Source of the DNA: Pseudomonas sp. 102515
GTDB taxonomy: Bacteria > Pseudomonadota > Gammaproteobacteria > Pseudomonadales > Pseudomonadaceae
Direction: 5' to 3'
DNA: 64,000 nucleotides
Assembly (NCBI RefSeq): GCF_031085165.1
Contig: NZ_JAVHTY010000001.1
Span: 1,240,001 to 1,304,000 of the forward strand
The position numbers and the translations under genes are program-made. Positions 17,539-29,014 of the stretch are shown here, piece by piece. Each line of letters begins with the position of its first letter. Within the stretch, counting starts at the first letter, position 1. Below the pieces are notes generated by a model. The model saw only the letters and a program-made list of their open reading frames with translations. It was not told the DNA's origin and did no database searches.

Positions 17539-18507
17539 TCAGCCGCCGATGATCTTCATGACGGTCACGCCCCCCGAGAAGGCCACCTCCTGCTTGTCGC
17601 CCAGGGCCTTGACCAGCAGCCGCTGCAGCGCCGGCAGGGCCAGGTGACGCGGCTTGTCCAGCAGATCGCCGACGTAATGGCGATTGCTAGACGACAGGCA
17701 ACCGTGCAGCCAGCCCGTGGACGACAGCCGCAGCCGCGAGCAGGTCCGGCAGAAGGGCACGCTTTCATTGGCGATGACGCCGAAGTGGCCGCCCGACTCG
17801 ACGCGATAGCGCAGCGCCGTGGAATCCACCGGTGCATCCGCCTGCACATAGACATGGCGCGAACCTATGATCTCCAGCAATTCGGCCAGGGGCACCAGTT
17901 GGTTGTTGAAGGTGGCGGGATTCTTGGCCAGGTGCCCCATGCGCATCAGCTCGATGAACCGGAGTTCGAAACCCCGCTCCAGGCAGTAGTCCAGCAGCGG
18001 CAGCACCTGGTCGAGGTTCTGGCCGCGCAGGGGCACCATGTTCACCTTGATCTTGAGGCCGGCGGCACGGGCCGCTTCGAGACCGGCTAGCACCGTGGCC
18101 AGATCGCCTCCCCGCGCCAGACGCGGAAAGGCTTCGGCATCGAGGGTGTCGAGGGAGACGTTGAGGCGACGGATGCCGTGATCGATGAGGAAATCCAGCT
18201 TGCGTGGCAGCAGCTGACCGTTGGTGGTTAGGCTGATGTCCTTGAGGCCGAGCTGGGAGACACGGGAGAGAAAGGGTTCCAGCCGCGGCGTGACCAAGGG
18301 TTCGCCCCCGGTGATGCGCAGCCGCTCGATACCGGCGGCATCGATGAGGTATTCCACACCCCGGGCCATGGTTTCGGCACCGAGTTCGTCCTGCGCCGCC
18401 ACGAGCCGCTTGCCGTTGGGCACGCAGTACGTACAGGCATAGTTGCAGGCCGCCGTGAGGCTGATCCGCAAGTTGCGAAACGCCCTACCCTGGCGGTCGA
18501 CGATCAT
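17539..18507 (-). CDS. moaA: GTP 3',8-cyclase-like radical SAM protein (MoaA family)
   Basis: 322 residues from the ATG at 18507 (MIVDRQGRAFRNLRISLTAACN); an upstream TTG at 18531 would add eight residues. The radical SAM cluster motif CNYACTYC (C-x3-C-x2-C), the SAM-binding GGEP (ITGGEPLV), a second C-terminal cluster motif CRTC...C, and the essential GG C-terminus (MKIIGG) are all present. MoaA starts molybdenum cofactor synthesis from GTP. No moaC, moaE or moaD gene is nearby, so this is probably an additional orphan MoaA copy, as I recall in several pseudomonads. Confidence 0.88.
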   Translation of the reverse strand: MIVDRQGRAFRNLRISLTAACNYACTYCVPNGKRLVAAQDELGAETMARGVEYLIDAAGIERLRITGGEPLVTPRLEPFLSRVSQLGLKDISLTTNGQLLPRKLDFLIDHGIRRLNVSLDTLDAEAFPRLARGGDLATVLAGLEAARAAGLKIKVNMVPLRGQNLDQVLPLLDYCLERGFELRFIELMRMGHLAKNPATFNNQLVPLAELLEIIGSRHVYVQADAPVDSTALRYRVESGGHFGVIANESVPFCRTCSRLRLSSTGWLHGCLSSSNRHYVGDLLDKPRHLALPALQRLLVKALGDKQEVAFSGGVTVMKIIGG

Positions 18508-18571
18508 CTTGGGGGTACTCCAGTGGGACAAGAGAAAAGGGATGGCGCGGCATCCCTGCCTCTATCGGACC

Positions 18572-19213
18572 CTAGGATCGGACAGGCGTTTCGACGTCTC
18601 GCTTGCGGCGGTTGCCCATGCGCACGCCGATTTCCATGAGGAACTGGAAGAAACCTTCCTGATCCTCCAGCACGTCGCGCCAGAACGGCGAATGGTAAAG
18701 GGCCACGGCCCCATGCACCAGCGCCCAGGCGGCGCAGTAATGGAAATAGGGCGGCACGTCCTCGAGCTTGCCTTCGTCGATGCGACCTTCGATCAGGCTG
18801 GTCAGCCGCTGGAAGTTGGAGGTGCGGATACTGTGCAGCTGCTCGACCAGTTCGGGCACCTGACGCGTCTTGACCACCTTCTCCTCGAGTCGATCGAACA
18901 GGCGATAGCGCTGCGGATCGCTCATGCGGAACTCGAAATAGGCGCGGGAGAGCGCTTCGCGGTCGCGGGCGACGTTGTCCGACTGGAACAGCTCGGCCAG
19001 GTCCCGCTCGTAATCCAGCATCAACCGCAGATAGATCTCGGCCTTGGAATTGAAGTGCTTGTAGATGGTGCCTTTGCCGATACCGACCGCCTCGGCGATC
19101 ATCTCGACGGTGACGCTGTCTTCTCCTTCGGAGAGAAACAGCTGCAGGGCGGTATCGAGGATTTCCTGTTCGCGGCGACGGAACTCGCGGACTTTGCGGG
19201 ATTCTTTCTGCAT
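18572..19213 (-). CDS. TetR/AcrR family transcriptional regulator
   Basis: 213 residues from the ATG at 19213 (MQKESRKVREFRRREQEILD). TetR helix-turn-helix at about residues 15-60 (VTVEMIAEAVGIGKGTIYKHFNSK, the last part being the recognition helix), then a ligand-binding helical domain. P. aeruginosa has a TetR gene at the same place between the etf and pilZ-fab blocks. The inducer and targets are unknown; the neighbours suggest membrane or fatty-acid metabolism, but that is inference only. Confidence 0.88.
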   Translation of the reverse strand: MQKESRKVREFRRREQEILDTALQLFLSEGEDSVTVEMIAEAVGIGKGTIYKHFNSKAEIYLRLMLDYERDLAELFQSDNVARDREALSRAYFEFRMSDPQRYRLFDRLEEKVVKTRQVPELVEQLHSIRTSNFQRLTSLIEGRIDEGKLEDVPPYFHYCAAWALVHGAVALYHSPFWRDVLEDQEGFFQFLMEIGVRMGNRRKRDVETPVRS

Positions 19214-19384
19214 GGCAGCCCACTTGTTGTTTTGAAAAGGGATAGGGCCTTCGAATCGCCAGTCACCCCTCGGCATACCGGCACTTCGTCACACCTTGGG
19301 CGAGCTGCACCGAAAGCATCGGTGAACCGCGCGGGCGCGCCCCTTATTATGCCCCATCACACCCAGATTGCACGGATCGAGTCA

Positions 19385-20515
19385 ATGTCTTCCTGGAAGC
19401 ACGAATTCCCTCAGGCCTACGCCATGAGATACCTCAACCACGCGGCCGTGGCCCCGTGGCCCAAGCGCGCCGCGCAGGCCGTCACCGAATTCGCCGCCGA
19501 AAACTGCCAATACGGTGCGCGCAACTATCCGACCTGGCTCGTCCTGGAGCAGCGCCTGCGCGATCGCCTGACCCGCCTGCTCAATGCGCCGTCCAGCAGC
19601 GACATCGCCCTGGTGAAGAACACCTCGGAGGCGCTTTCCTTCGTCGCCTTCGGCCTCGACTGGCAGAGCGGCGACCAGGTGGTGATCAGCGACGAGGAGT
19701 TCCCTTCCAACCGGGTGGTCTGGGAAGCCCTGGTCCGCTTTGGCGTCGAGGTGGTGGAAGTCAGCCTGGGTGACACCCCCGAGGCCAATCTGCTGGCCGC
19801 CTGCGGCCCGCGCACCCGACTCATGGCCATCAGCGCCGTGCAGTACGCCAGCGGCCTGCGCCTGGACCTGCCCCAGCTGGGCCAGGGCTGCGACGCCAAG
19901 GGCGTACTGCTGTGCGTCGATGCCATCCAGCAACTGGGCGCCCTGCCCTTCGATGCCCAGGCCTGCAACTGCGCCTTCGCCATGGCCGACGGTCACAAGT
20001 GGATGCTCGGCCCGGAAGGCCTGGGGGTCTTCTATTGCCGCGCCGATCTGCGCGAGCAGCTGAAGCTGCACGAATACGGCTGGCACATGCTGGACAACGC
20101 CGGCGACTACAGCCAGCGCGAATGGCAACCGGCCAGGACGGCGATGCGCTTCGAGTGCGGTAGCCCGAACATGCTCGGTGCGGTGGCCCTGGAGGCAAGT
20201 CTGTCCCTGCTGGAAGATGCCGGCATGGAACAGGTCGGCAAGGACCTGCTGGCGCGGATCGAGCTGCTCGACAGCCATATCCGCCGCCTGCCCGGAGCCG
20301 TCCTGCACTCACCGGTCACTGCCGAGCGCCGCTCGGGCATCCTCACCTTCTCGCTCGAGGGCTGGGACAACCGCCAACTGTTCGAACGCCTCAAGACCGC
20401 CGACGTGGTCTGCGCCCAGCGGGGTCCGGGCATCCGCCTGTCGCCGCACTTCTATACCAGCGAGCACGTGCTGGAACAGACGCTGGATCTGGTCGGGGCG
20501 CTGGCGCGCTTCTAA
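19385..20515 (+). CDS. Class V aminotransferase-fold PLP enzyme (cysteine desulfurase/lyase-like)
   Basis: 376 residues from the ATG at 19385. Fold type I PLP enzyme of the class V group; the PLP-binding Lys is in ADGHKWMLGPEG and the aspartate in CVDAIQQLGALPFD. Conserved substrate-side segments are VKNTSEALSFVAFGL and DEEFPSN. A catalytic Cys loop like that of SufS/IscS is not evident, so a desulfurase role is uncertain; it may be a kynureninase- or selenocysteine-lyase-like enzyme. Its start is divergent from the TetR gene with 171 bases between. Confidence 0.8.
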   Translation: MSSWKHEFPQAYAMRYLNHAAVAPWPKRAAQAVTEFAAENCQYGARNYPTWLVLEQRLRDRLTRLLNAPSSSDIALVKNTSEALSFVAFGLDWQSGDQVVISDEEFPSNRVVWEALVRFGVEVVEVSLGDTPEANLLAACGPRTRLMAISAVQYASGLRLDLPQLGQGCDAKGVLLCVDAIQQLGALPFDAQACNCAFAMADGHKWMLGPEGLGVFYCRADLREQLKLHEYGWHMLDNAGDYSQREWQPARTAMRFECGSPNMLGAVALEASLSLLEDAGMEQVGKDLLARIELLDSHIRRLPGAVLHSPVTAERRSGILTFSLEGWDNRQLFERLKTADVVCAQRGPGIRLSPHFYTSEHVLEQTLDLVGALARF

Positions 20516-20693
20516 TGGCCCGAAAGGCCCGGGATAGCCAGTGTCGGGACAGTGCTATTCCAAAACTGTTTAAAAAACGTCCAATCCCGACTGGACCTTT
20601 CCCCGAGCTGACCAATACTCAAGTGACTGGCCGTGTCGACCCCCGCGGCGCGGACCAGGGAGGCGGCTCTCCGTCCAGGCGAACCGCTGGTCC

Positions 20694-20729
20694 GGCCCGG
20701 GTATCCCAGGATACCCGGGCCATTTTTTT
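20694..20729 (+). terminator. Rho-independent terminator after the class V aminotransferase gene
   Basis: Perfect 13-base-pair stem GGCCCGGGTATCC / GGATACCCGGGCC with a 2-base minimal loop and a seven-T run at 20723-20729. It sits 178 bases past the aminotransferase stop and immediately before the end of the convergent tatD-like gene, so it may serve both directions. I see no gene in 20516-20693. Confidence 0.85.
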
Positions 20730-20731
20730 AC

Positions 20732-21514
20732 CTAGAGGGTGGCGCGGGGAAACAGCCGGCGGAAGTTGGCCGTGGTCTGCTCGGCCAGGGTCTCCAAACT
20801 GACGCCTCGCACGTCGGCCAGGCACTGGGCGACCTCGACCACGAATTGCGGCAGGTTGGCCTTGCCGCGGTGGGGCACCGGAGCCAGATAGGGCGAATCG
20901 GTTTCCACCAGCAGGCGATCGGCCGGCACCTGGCGCGCGACGTCGCGCAGGTCGGCGGCATTGCGGAAGGTCAGGATGCCGGAAAAGGAAATGTAGAAGC
21001 CCAGGTCCAGCGCCGCCTTGGCGGTTGCCCAGTCCTCGGTGAAGCAGTGCAGCACCCCGGCGCCCGGCAGGTCAGCGGCGCCCAGCATGGCCAGGGTGTC
21101 GGCCCGCGCCTCGCGGGTATGGATCACCAGCGGCAGCGACGTGCGTCGGGCCGCTTCGAGGTGCAGGGCGAAGGAGCGCTGCTGGATCTCGGCGGTGTCC
21201 GGCTGATAGTGATAGTCCAGCCCGGTCTCGCCGATGGCGGCGACGCGGGGATGGGCCAGCCGTTCCAGCAACCAGTCGAGATCGATGGCGCTGCCCTGGG
21301 CGGCATCCAGCGGGTGGATGCCCACGGCGCAGTGGACGTCGGCATAGCGTTCGGCCAGGGCCTGCACCGTGGGGGCGTTGCCGGCATCGACGCCGATGCA
21401 GAGGAACTGGCTGACGCCCCGGGCGCGCGCGGCATCCAGCGCTGCGTCCAGGGAGCCGTCATGGAGGGAGAGATCGAGTCGATCCAGGTGACAGTGGGAG
21501 TCGACGAAGTGCAC
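20732..21514 (-). CDS. TatD family hydrolase (YcfH-type)
   Basis: 260 residues from the GTG at 21514 (start HFVDSHCHLDRLD). The metal ligands are all present: DSHCHLD, GIHPLDA, GETGLDYHY, VIHTREA, VLHCFTED and ETDSPYLAPVPHRG. The family comprises DNases and D-aminoacyl-tRNA deacylase-like enzymes of broad specificity. Last gene of the pilZ-holB-tmk-mltG cluster, the conserved Pseudomonas order. A longer frame upstream to 21574 is not conserved. Confidence 0.9.
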   Translation of the reverse strand: MHFVDSHCHLDRLDLSLHDGSLDAALDAARARGVSQFLCIGVDAGNAPTVQALAERYADVHCAVGIHPLDAAQGSAIDLDWLLERLAHPRVAAIGETGLDYHYQPDTAEIQQRSFALHLEAARRTSLPLVIHTREARADTLAMLGAADLPGAGVLHCFTEDWATAKAALDLGFYISFSGILTFRNAADLRDVARQVPADRLLVETDSPYLAPVPHRGKANLPQFVVEVAQCLADVRGVSLETLAEQTTANFRRLFPRATL

Positions 21515-21570
21515 GAGAAATAGCCTTGAATCAGCAGCGACGCCCCGCCCCGAGCGGGACGGCGCAGGCA

Positions 21571-21927
21571 TCACATGGTATGGGTGGGACGGTCCGACTT
21601 CAGCGAGCCGGCCAGATAGGTTTCGATCTTGTTGCGCGCGGTATTGTCGCCTTCGTTGAACTGCACGCCGACCCCGGCGGCCCTATTGCCCTGGGCGCCC
21701 TTGGGAGTGATCCAGACCACCTTGCCGGCGACCGGAATCTTGTCTGGTTCGTCCATCAGGTTGAGCAGCATGAAGACCTCGTCGCCGAGCTTGTAGGTCT
21801 TGCCCGTCGGAATGAACAGGCCACCGTTGCGAATGAAGGGCATGTAGGCGGCATAGAGCACCGACTTGTCCTTGATGGTCAGGGACAGGATGCCATTACG
21901 GGGGCCCAGGTTCTGCGGCAAACTCAT
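21571..21927 (-). CDS. pilZ: Type IV pilus protein PilZ
   Basis: 118 residues, the length of the original PilZ. PilZ is needed for type IV pilus assembly, acting with PilB and FimX. It keeps the PilZ-domain fold but the classical c-di-GMP motifs (RxxxR at the N-terminus, D/NxSxxG) are absent, as known for PilZ itself; the region PKGAQGNRAAGVGVQF stands in the place of the second motif. It lies between holB and the tatD-like gene, its standard location. Confidence 0.95.
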   Translation of the reverse strand: MSLPQNLGPRNGILSLTIKDKSVLYAAYMPFIRNGGLFIPTGKTYKLGDEVFMLLNLMDEPDKIPVAGKVVWITPKGAQGNRAAGVGVQFNEGDNTARNKIETYLAGSLKSDRPTHTM

Positions 21928-21966
21928 GAGATTCTCTCGAGACAGGCAATACGGACGCGCGGATCG

Positions 21967-24636
<2,670 letters not shown>

Positions 24637-24639
24637 CGG

Positions 24640-25455
24640 CTATTCCAGAATCTCGTTTATCGAACCTTGCAGTTTACGGGTCACCGGGCCCACGGACCAG
24701 TTCGCGGCTGCGTACCGGCGCACGGGCCAGATACCGTACTGGCTGTTGCAGAGGAAAACTTCGTCGGCCCCCAGCAGATCGTCCAGCGCCAGCGGCAGGA
24801 CCTCGGTCTGAATGCCTTCCTGGGCGGCGATATCGAGCAGCAGACCGCGCAGCACACCGGCCACGCCACAGCCGTCGAGCGCGGGGGTCAGCAGCCGCCC
24901 CGCGCGGACCAGGAACAGATTGCTGAACACGCCCTCGATCGGCCTGCCGTCCTGATCCAGCATCAGGCCTTCGGCATAGTCGGTGCCGGTCCATTCCCCA
25001 CGCGCCAGGACCTGATCGAGTCGATTCAGGTGCTTGAGCCCGGCCAGCAACGGCTGGGTAGCCAGGCGCGTCGTGCAGGGATAGAGGGCGATGCCCTCGG
25101 TCGCGCAAGCGGGTGGATAGGCCGGTGTGGGTGAGCCCAGCAGCAGGCGTCGCACCTCGGGTTCAGCCGGCGGGGCATAACCGCGCAGGCCATCGCCACG
25201 AGTGAGCAGCAGTTTGGCGACGCCCTCCCCCAGCAACGCCGCATAGGCGCGGATCTCGGCGTCCAGCTGAGCTACATCGCAGGGGATGCGCAGTCGCTGG
25301 CAACCCCTCGCCAGCCGCTGCAGATGACGGTCCAGCAAACGGGGCTGGCCCCGGCGTACCGCGATGGTCTCGAACAGCCCATCGCCATAGGCCAGACCCC
25401 GGTCGCGTTGCAGACCGGGATCCAGCGGTTGGCCGTTGAGCCAGTCCTGGATCAA
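24640..25455 (-). CDS. pabC: Aminodeoxychorismate lyase
   Basis: 271 residues. Fold type IV PLP enzyme making p-aminobenzoate for folate synthesis from aminodeoxychorismate. Typical segments: [14 protein letters not shown] at the N-terminus, the PLP Lys in [13 protein letters not shown], and [11 protein letters not shown]. Its first 4 bases overlap the end of fabF, so it is co-transcribed with the fatty-acid genes. Confidence 0.95.
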   Translation of the reverse strand: MIQDWLNGQPLDPGLQRDRGLAYGDGLFETIAVRRGQPRLLDRHLQRLARGCQRLRIPCDVAQLDAEIRAYAALLGEGVAKLLLTRGDGLRGYAPPAEPEVRRLLLGSPTPAYPPACATEGIALYPCTTRLATQPLLAGLKHLNRLDQVLARGEWTGTDYAEGLMLDQDGRPIEGVFSNLFLVRAGRLLTPALDGCGVAGVLRGLLLDIAAQEGIQTEVLPLALDDLLGADEVFLCNSQYGIWPVRRYAAANWSVGPVTRKLQGSINEILE

Positions 25456-26696
25456 GCGTCGAAGCGCCGGAACACCAGACTGCCGTTGGTGCCACCAAAG
25501 CCGAACGAATTGGACAGGGCCACTTCGATGGGCCGCTGCCGTGCCTCATGGGGCACGAAGTCCAGATCGCAGCCGTCGCTGGGATTGTCCAGGTTGATGG
25601 TGGGCGGCGCCACCTGGTCACGCAGGGCGAGCACCGTGAAGATGGCCTCCACTGCGCCGGCGGCACCCAGCAGGTGACCGGTCATGGACTTGGTCGAACT
25701 CACGCTCAGGCGCTTGGCCTGCTCGCCGAACACCTGCTTCAGGGCCGCCACTTCGGCCAGGTCGCCGGCCGGCGTGGAGGTGCCGTGGGCATTGACGTAG
25801 TCGACCGCTTCCGGCGCGATACCGGCGTCCTTGAGGGTCGCCCTCATGCAGCGAGCGGCACCCGCGCCGTCTTCCGGCGGTGCGGTCATGTGGAAGGCGT
25901 CCGCGCTCATGCCGAAGCCGATCAGTTCGGCATAGATGCGGGCGTCCCGCGCCTTGGCGTGCTCGTACTCTTCCAGCACCAGGGCGCCGGCGCCATCGGA
26001 CAGCACGAAGCCGTCACGGTCGCGATCCCATGGACGGCTGGCACGGGTCGGATCGTCGTTGCGGGTCGACAGGGCACGCGCCGCGCCGAAGCCGCCTAGA
26101 CCCAGACCCGAGGTCGCCATCTCGGAACCGCCGGCGACCATGGCATCGGCCTCACCGTAGGCGATGTTGCGCGCCGCCATGCCAATGCAGTGCGTCGCCG
26201 TGGTACAGGCGGTGGCGATGGCGTAATTGGGACCCTGCAGACCCAGATGGATCGACAGGAAGCCGGACACCATGTTGATGATGGAGCCCGGTACGAAAAA
26301 GGGGGAAATACGGCGTGGACCCTGGGCGAGCAGCGACTGGCAATTCGCCTCGATATTGGTCAGTCCACCGATGCCGGAACCCATGGCGACACCCACGCGC
26401 TCGCGATTGCCATCGTTGACCTCGAGACCGCTGTCACGCATGGCCTGGAAGCTGGCAGCGAGACCGTATTGGATGAACAGATCCAGCTTGCGGGCTTCCT
26501 TCGCGGACAGGTACTGCTCCACGTCGAATCCCTTGACCGATCCGCCGATACGCGTGCTGAAGGCAGAGACGTCCATATGCTCGATCGGCGCGATACCGCT
26601 GCGACCGGCCAGGATGCCTTCCCAGCTGCTCGCCACATCGGCGCCAAGCGGCGATACCATGCCCATACCCGTGATCACGACACGTCTACGCGACAC
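25452..26696 (-). CDS. fabF: Beta-ketoacyl-ACP synthase II
   Basis: 414 residues from the GTG at 26696, eight bases after a GAGGAG ribosome binding site; an extension to 26729 overlaps that site and is not real. It elongates acyl-ACP by condensation with malonyl-ACP. The catalytic triad is visible: Cys in [11 protein letters not shown], His in [12 protein letters not shown], His in [14 protein letters not shown]. It follows acpP after a terminator-like hairpin, so acpP probably makes an abundant short transcript and fabF is expressed by readthrough. Confidence 0.97.
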   Translation of the reverse strand: MSRRRVVITGMGMVSPLGADVASSWEGILAGRSGIAPIEHMDVSAFSTRIGGSVKGFDVEQYLSAKEARKLDLFIQYGLAASFQAMRDSGLEVNDGNRERVGVAMGSGIGGLTNIEANCQSLLAQGPRRISPFFVPGSIINMVSGFLSIHLGLQGPNYAIATACTTATHCIGMAARNIAYGEADAMVAGGSEMATSGLGLGGFGAARALSTRNDDPTRASRPWDRDRDGFVLSDGAGALVLEEYEHAKARDARIYAELIGFGMSADAFHMTAPPEDGAGAARCMRATLKDAGIAPEAVDYVNAHGTSTPAGDLAEVAALKQVFGEQAKRLSVSSTKSMTGHLLGAAGAVEAIFTVLALRDQVAPPTINLDNPSDGCDLDFVPHEARQRPIEVALSNSFGFGGTNGSLVFRRFDA

Positions 26697-26772
26697 ACCC
26701 AACTCCTCTTGTCCTTCCGGGGCGGCCACCCCTCTTAAAAAAAGCCGATTGCATCGATCTTGACCTTGGACC

Positions 26773-26810
26773 TAAAGAAAAGCCGCACGCCCTACAGGAC
26801 GTGCGGCTTC
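26773..26810 (-). terminator. Terminator/attenuator between acpP and fabF
   Basis: On the minus strand, the stem AAGCCGCACG / CGTGCGGCTT with a 10-base loop is followed by TTTTCTTT. It lies 24 bases after the acpP stop and 76 bases before the fabF start. Partial termination here would explain a high acpP to fabF ratio. Confidence 0.85.
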
Positions 26811-26833
26811 TTGTGTCCGAAACTGGCGACTAC

Positions 26834-27070
26834 TTATTGCTGATGAGCAACGATGTAGTCGATAGCTTCCTGGACGGTGGTGATCTTCTCAGCCTGCTCG
26901 TCCGGGATTTCGGTCTCGAATTCCTCTTCCAGAGCCATCACCAGTTCGACGGTGTCAAGGGAGTCGGCGCCCAGATCCTCGACGAAGGAAGCGCTGTTGG
27001 TAACTTCCTCTTCCTTCACGCCGAGCTGCTCAGCGACGATCTTCTTAACGCGTTCTTCGATGGTGCTCAT
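26834..27070 (-). CDS. acpP: Acyl carrier protein
   Basis: 78 residues, acidic. The phosphopantetheine attachment serine is Ser37 in the [16 protein letters not shown] motif. It carries acyl intermediates for fatty acid, lipid A and other syntheses. A good ribosome binding site (TTAGGAGTGAG) and its own sigma-70 promoter at 27122-27149 suit very high expression. Confidence 0.98.
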   Translation of the reverse strand: MSTIEERVKKIVAEQLGVKEEEVTNSASFVEDLGADSLDTVELVMALEEEFETEIPDEQAEKITTVQEAIDYIVAHQQ

Positions 27071-27121
27071 ACCGTGTTCTCACTCCTAAAGGAAAAATCC
27101 GCACAACGGATTGCGCGTAAG

Positions 27122-27149
27122 TGTATAGAAAGGGATTTCCGTATTTCAA
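27122..27149 (-). promoter_or_regulatory. Sigma-70 promoter of acpP
   Basis: On the minus strand TTGAAA (27149-27144), 16 bases, TATACA (27127-27122). It sits about 52 bases upstream of the acpP start in the fabG-acpP spacer. Confidence 0.7.
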
Positions 27150-27237
27150 GCTGACGCGACATCAAGACGTATGCGCGGCCATTGCTGGTCCGACAGTTTA
27201 CCAGCTTAGCGCAATAGCCGCGCGGGGGTAACGCCGG

Positions 27238-27981
27238 TCAGCTCATGTACATTCCGCCATTCACGGGGATCGTGGCGCCGGTCACATAGGCCGCGCCCTC
27301 GCCCGCCAGGAAGCCGACCACCTTGGCGATCTCGTCGGCCTGACCGAGGCGGCCGGCTGGGATCTGGGTCAGCAGCGCGGTGCGCTGGGCTTCCGGCAGC
27401 TCACGGGTCATGTCGGTATCGATGAAACCCGGGGCCACGGCGTTGACGGTGATGTTGCGCGAACCTACCTCGCGGGCCAGCGCCCGGGTGAAGCCCTCGA
27501 GACCGGCCTTGGCGGCGGCGTAGTTGGCCTGACCGGCGTTGCCCATGGCACCCACCACCGAACCGATGCTGATGATACGACCCCAGCGACCCTTGGTCAT
27601 GCCCTTGAGCACGGCCTTGGAGAGACGGAACAGGCTGTTGAGGTTGGTATCGATCACATCGAACCACTCATCGTCCTTCATCCGCAGCATCAGGTTGTCG
27701 CGGGTGATGCCGGCGTTGTTGACCAGGATCGACGGCGCGCCGAATTGCGCCTGGACCTGCTCGAGGGCGGCCGCGACGGAGGCGTTGTCGGACACGTTGA
27801 GCACCAGACCGGTACCTTCGATGCCATTGGCCTTGAGCGATTCGGCGATGCGCTGGGCGCCCGCCTCGCTGGTCGCGGTGCCGATCACGGTGGCGCCCAG
27901 CCGACCCAGTTCCAGGGCGATGGCTTGACCGATACCACGGGTAGCACCCGTGACCAGGGCGACCTTACCTTGCAGATTCAT
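27238..27981 (-). CDS. fabG: 3-oxoacyl-ACP reductase
   Basis: 247 residues, SDR fold. NADPH-binding GATRGIGQ near residues 12-19, catalytic Ser in SIGSVVGAMG and YAAAK motif. It reduces beta-ketoacyl-ACP in each elongation cycle. It lies 15 bases downstream of fabD and 167 bases upstream of acpP. Confidence 0.97.
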   Translation of the reverse strand: MNLQGKVALVTGATRGIGQAIALELGRLGATVIGTATSEAGAQRIAESLKANGIEGTGLVLNVSDNASVAAALEQVQAQFGAPSILVNNAGITRDNLMLRMKDDEWFDVIDTNLNSLFRLSKAVLKGMTKGRWGRIISIGSVVGAMGNAGQANYAAAKAGLEGFTRALAREVGSRNITVNAVAPGFIDTDMTRELPEAQRTALLTQIPAGRLGQADEIAKVVGFLAGEGAAYVTGATIPVNGGMYMS

Positions 27982-27996
27982 CTCGTTTTCCTCGAT

Positions 27997-28932
27997 TCAA
28001 AAAGCCGCGCGCGCGGCGGCGAAGGCGTCGGGGTTGTCCAGGGCCAGTGTTTCCACGCCCTTGACGCATCTCTTGTTCAGACCGGCCAGCACCTTGCCGG
28101 GGCCGCACTCCACCAGGTGGGTGACGCCCTGAGCAGCCAGGTACTGCACGGATTCGACCCAGCGCACCGGACTGTACAGCTGGGCCAGCAGATCCTGCTG
28201 GAGGCTGGCCAGGTCGGTGTTGACGCCGGCACTGACGTTCTGCACCACCGGAATCTCCGGCTGGCTCCAGGTGCAACCACGCACATCCTCGGCGAAGCGC
28301 TCGGCCGCGGGACGCATCAGGTCGCAGTGGGAGGGCACGCTGACCGGCAGGGCCACGGCACGCTTGGCACCCAGGGCCTTGCAAGCCTCGATGGCGCGCT
28401 CCACCGCAGCAGCGGCACCGGCGATCACCACCTGACCCGGGGCATTGAAGTTGACCGCACTCACGACTTCACCCTGGGCGGCTTCGGCACAGGCCGCCAG
28501 CACCTGGGCATCTTCCAGGCCCAGGATGGCGGCCATGCCGCCCTGCCCAGCCGGCACGGCTTCCTGCATCAGCTCCCCGCGGCGCGCCACGAGGCGTACC
28601 GCCTCGGCGAACGGCAGGCTGCCCGCGGCGACCAGCGCCGAATACTCGCCCAGGCTGTGACCCGCGACATAGGCCGGCTTGGCGCCGCCTTCGGCCAGCC
28701 ACAGGCGCCACAGCGCGATGGAGGCGGTCAGGATGGCGGGCTGGGTACGGTCGGTCTGGTTGAGCGACTCCTGCGGGCCCTGCTGGGTCAGCGCCCAGAG
28801 GTCATAGCCGAGGACGGCGGACGCTTCGGCGAAGGTTTCGCCGATCAGCGCGTGGTGCGTGGCCAGCTCACCCAGCATGCCCAGGGCTTGGGAACCCTGA
28901 CCGGGAAAGACGAAAGCGAGAGAGGCGGACAT
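27997..28932 (-). CDS. fabD: Malonyl-CoA:ACP transacylase
   Basis: 311 residues. Loads malonyl groups onto AcpP. N-terminal FPGQGSQ, nucleophile Ser in GHSLGEYSA and the downstream catalytic His in VSVPSHCDLM are intact. Member of the plsX-fabD-fabG-acpP-fabF cluster. Confidence 0.97.
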   Translation of the reverse strand: MSASLAFVFPGQGSQALGMLGELATHHALIGETFAEASAVLGYDLWALTQQGPQESLNQTDRTQPAILTASIALWRLWLAEGGAKPAYVAGHSLGEYSALVAAGSLPFAEAVRLVARRGELMQEAVPAGQGGMAAILGLEDAQVLAACAEAAQGEVVSAVNFNAPGQVVIAGAAAAVERAIEACKALGAKRAVALPVSVPSHCDLMRPAAERFAEDVRGCTWSQPEIPVVQNVSAGVNTDLASLQQDLLAQLYSPVRWVESVQYLAAQGVTHLVECGPGKVLAGLNKRCVKGVETLALDNPDAFAAARAAF

Positions 28933-29014
28933 AGGCAGGTCTCTTGTAGGTCCATTGCCGGCGAAACCGCGGTTCCGCCACTGACAGACTGAGATGTCGG
29001 TGTCGACCGGTCGG

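Noticed and set aside
18443-19384. N-terminal 314-codon extension of the class V aminotransferase frame
   Set aside because: It runs antisense through the TetR gene and the moaA start; the true start is the ATG at 19385, where family similarity begins.
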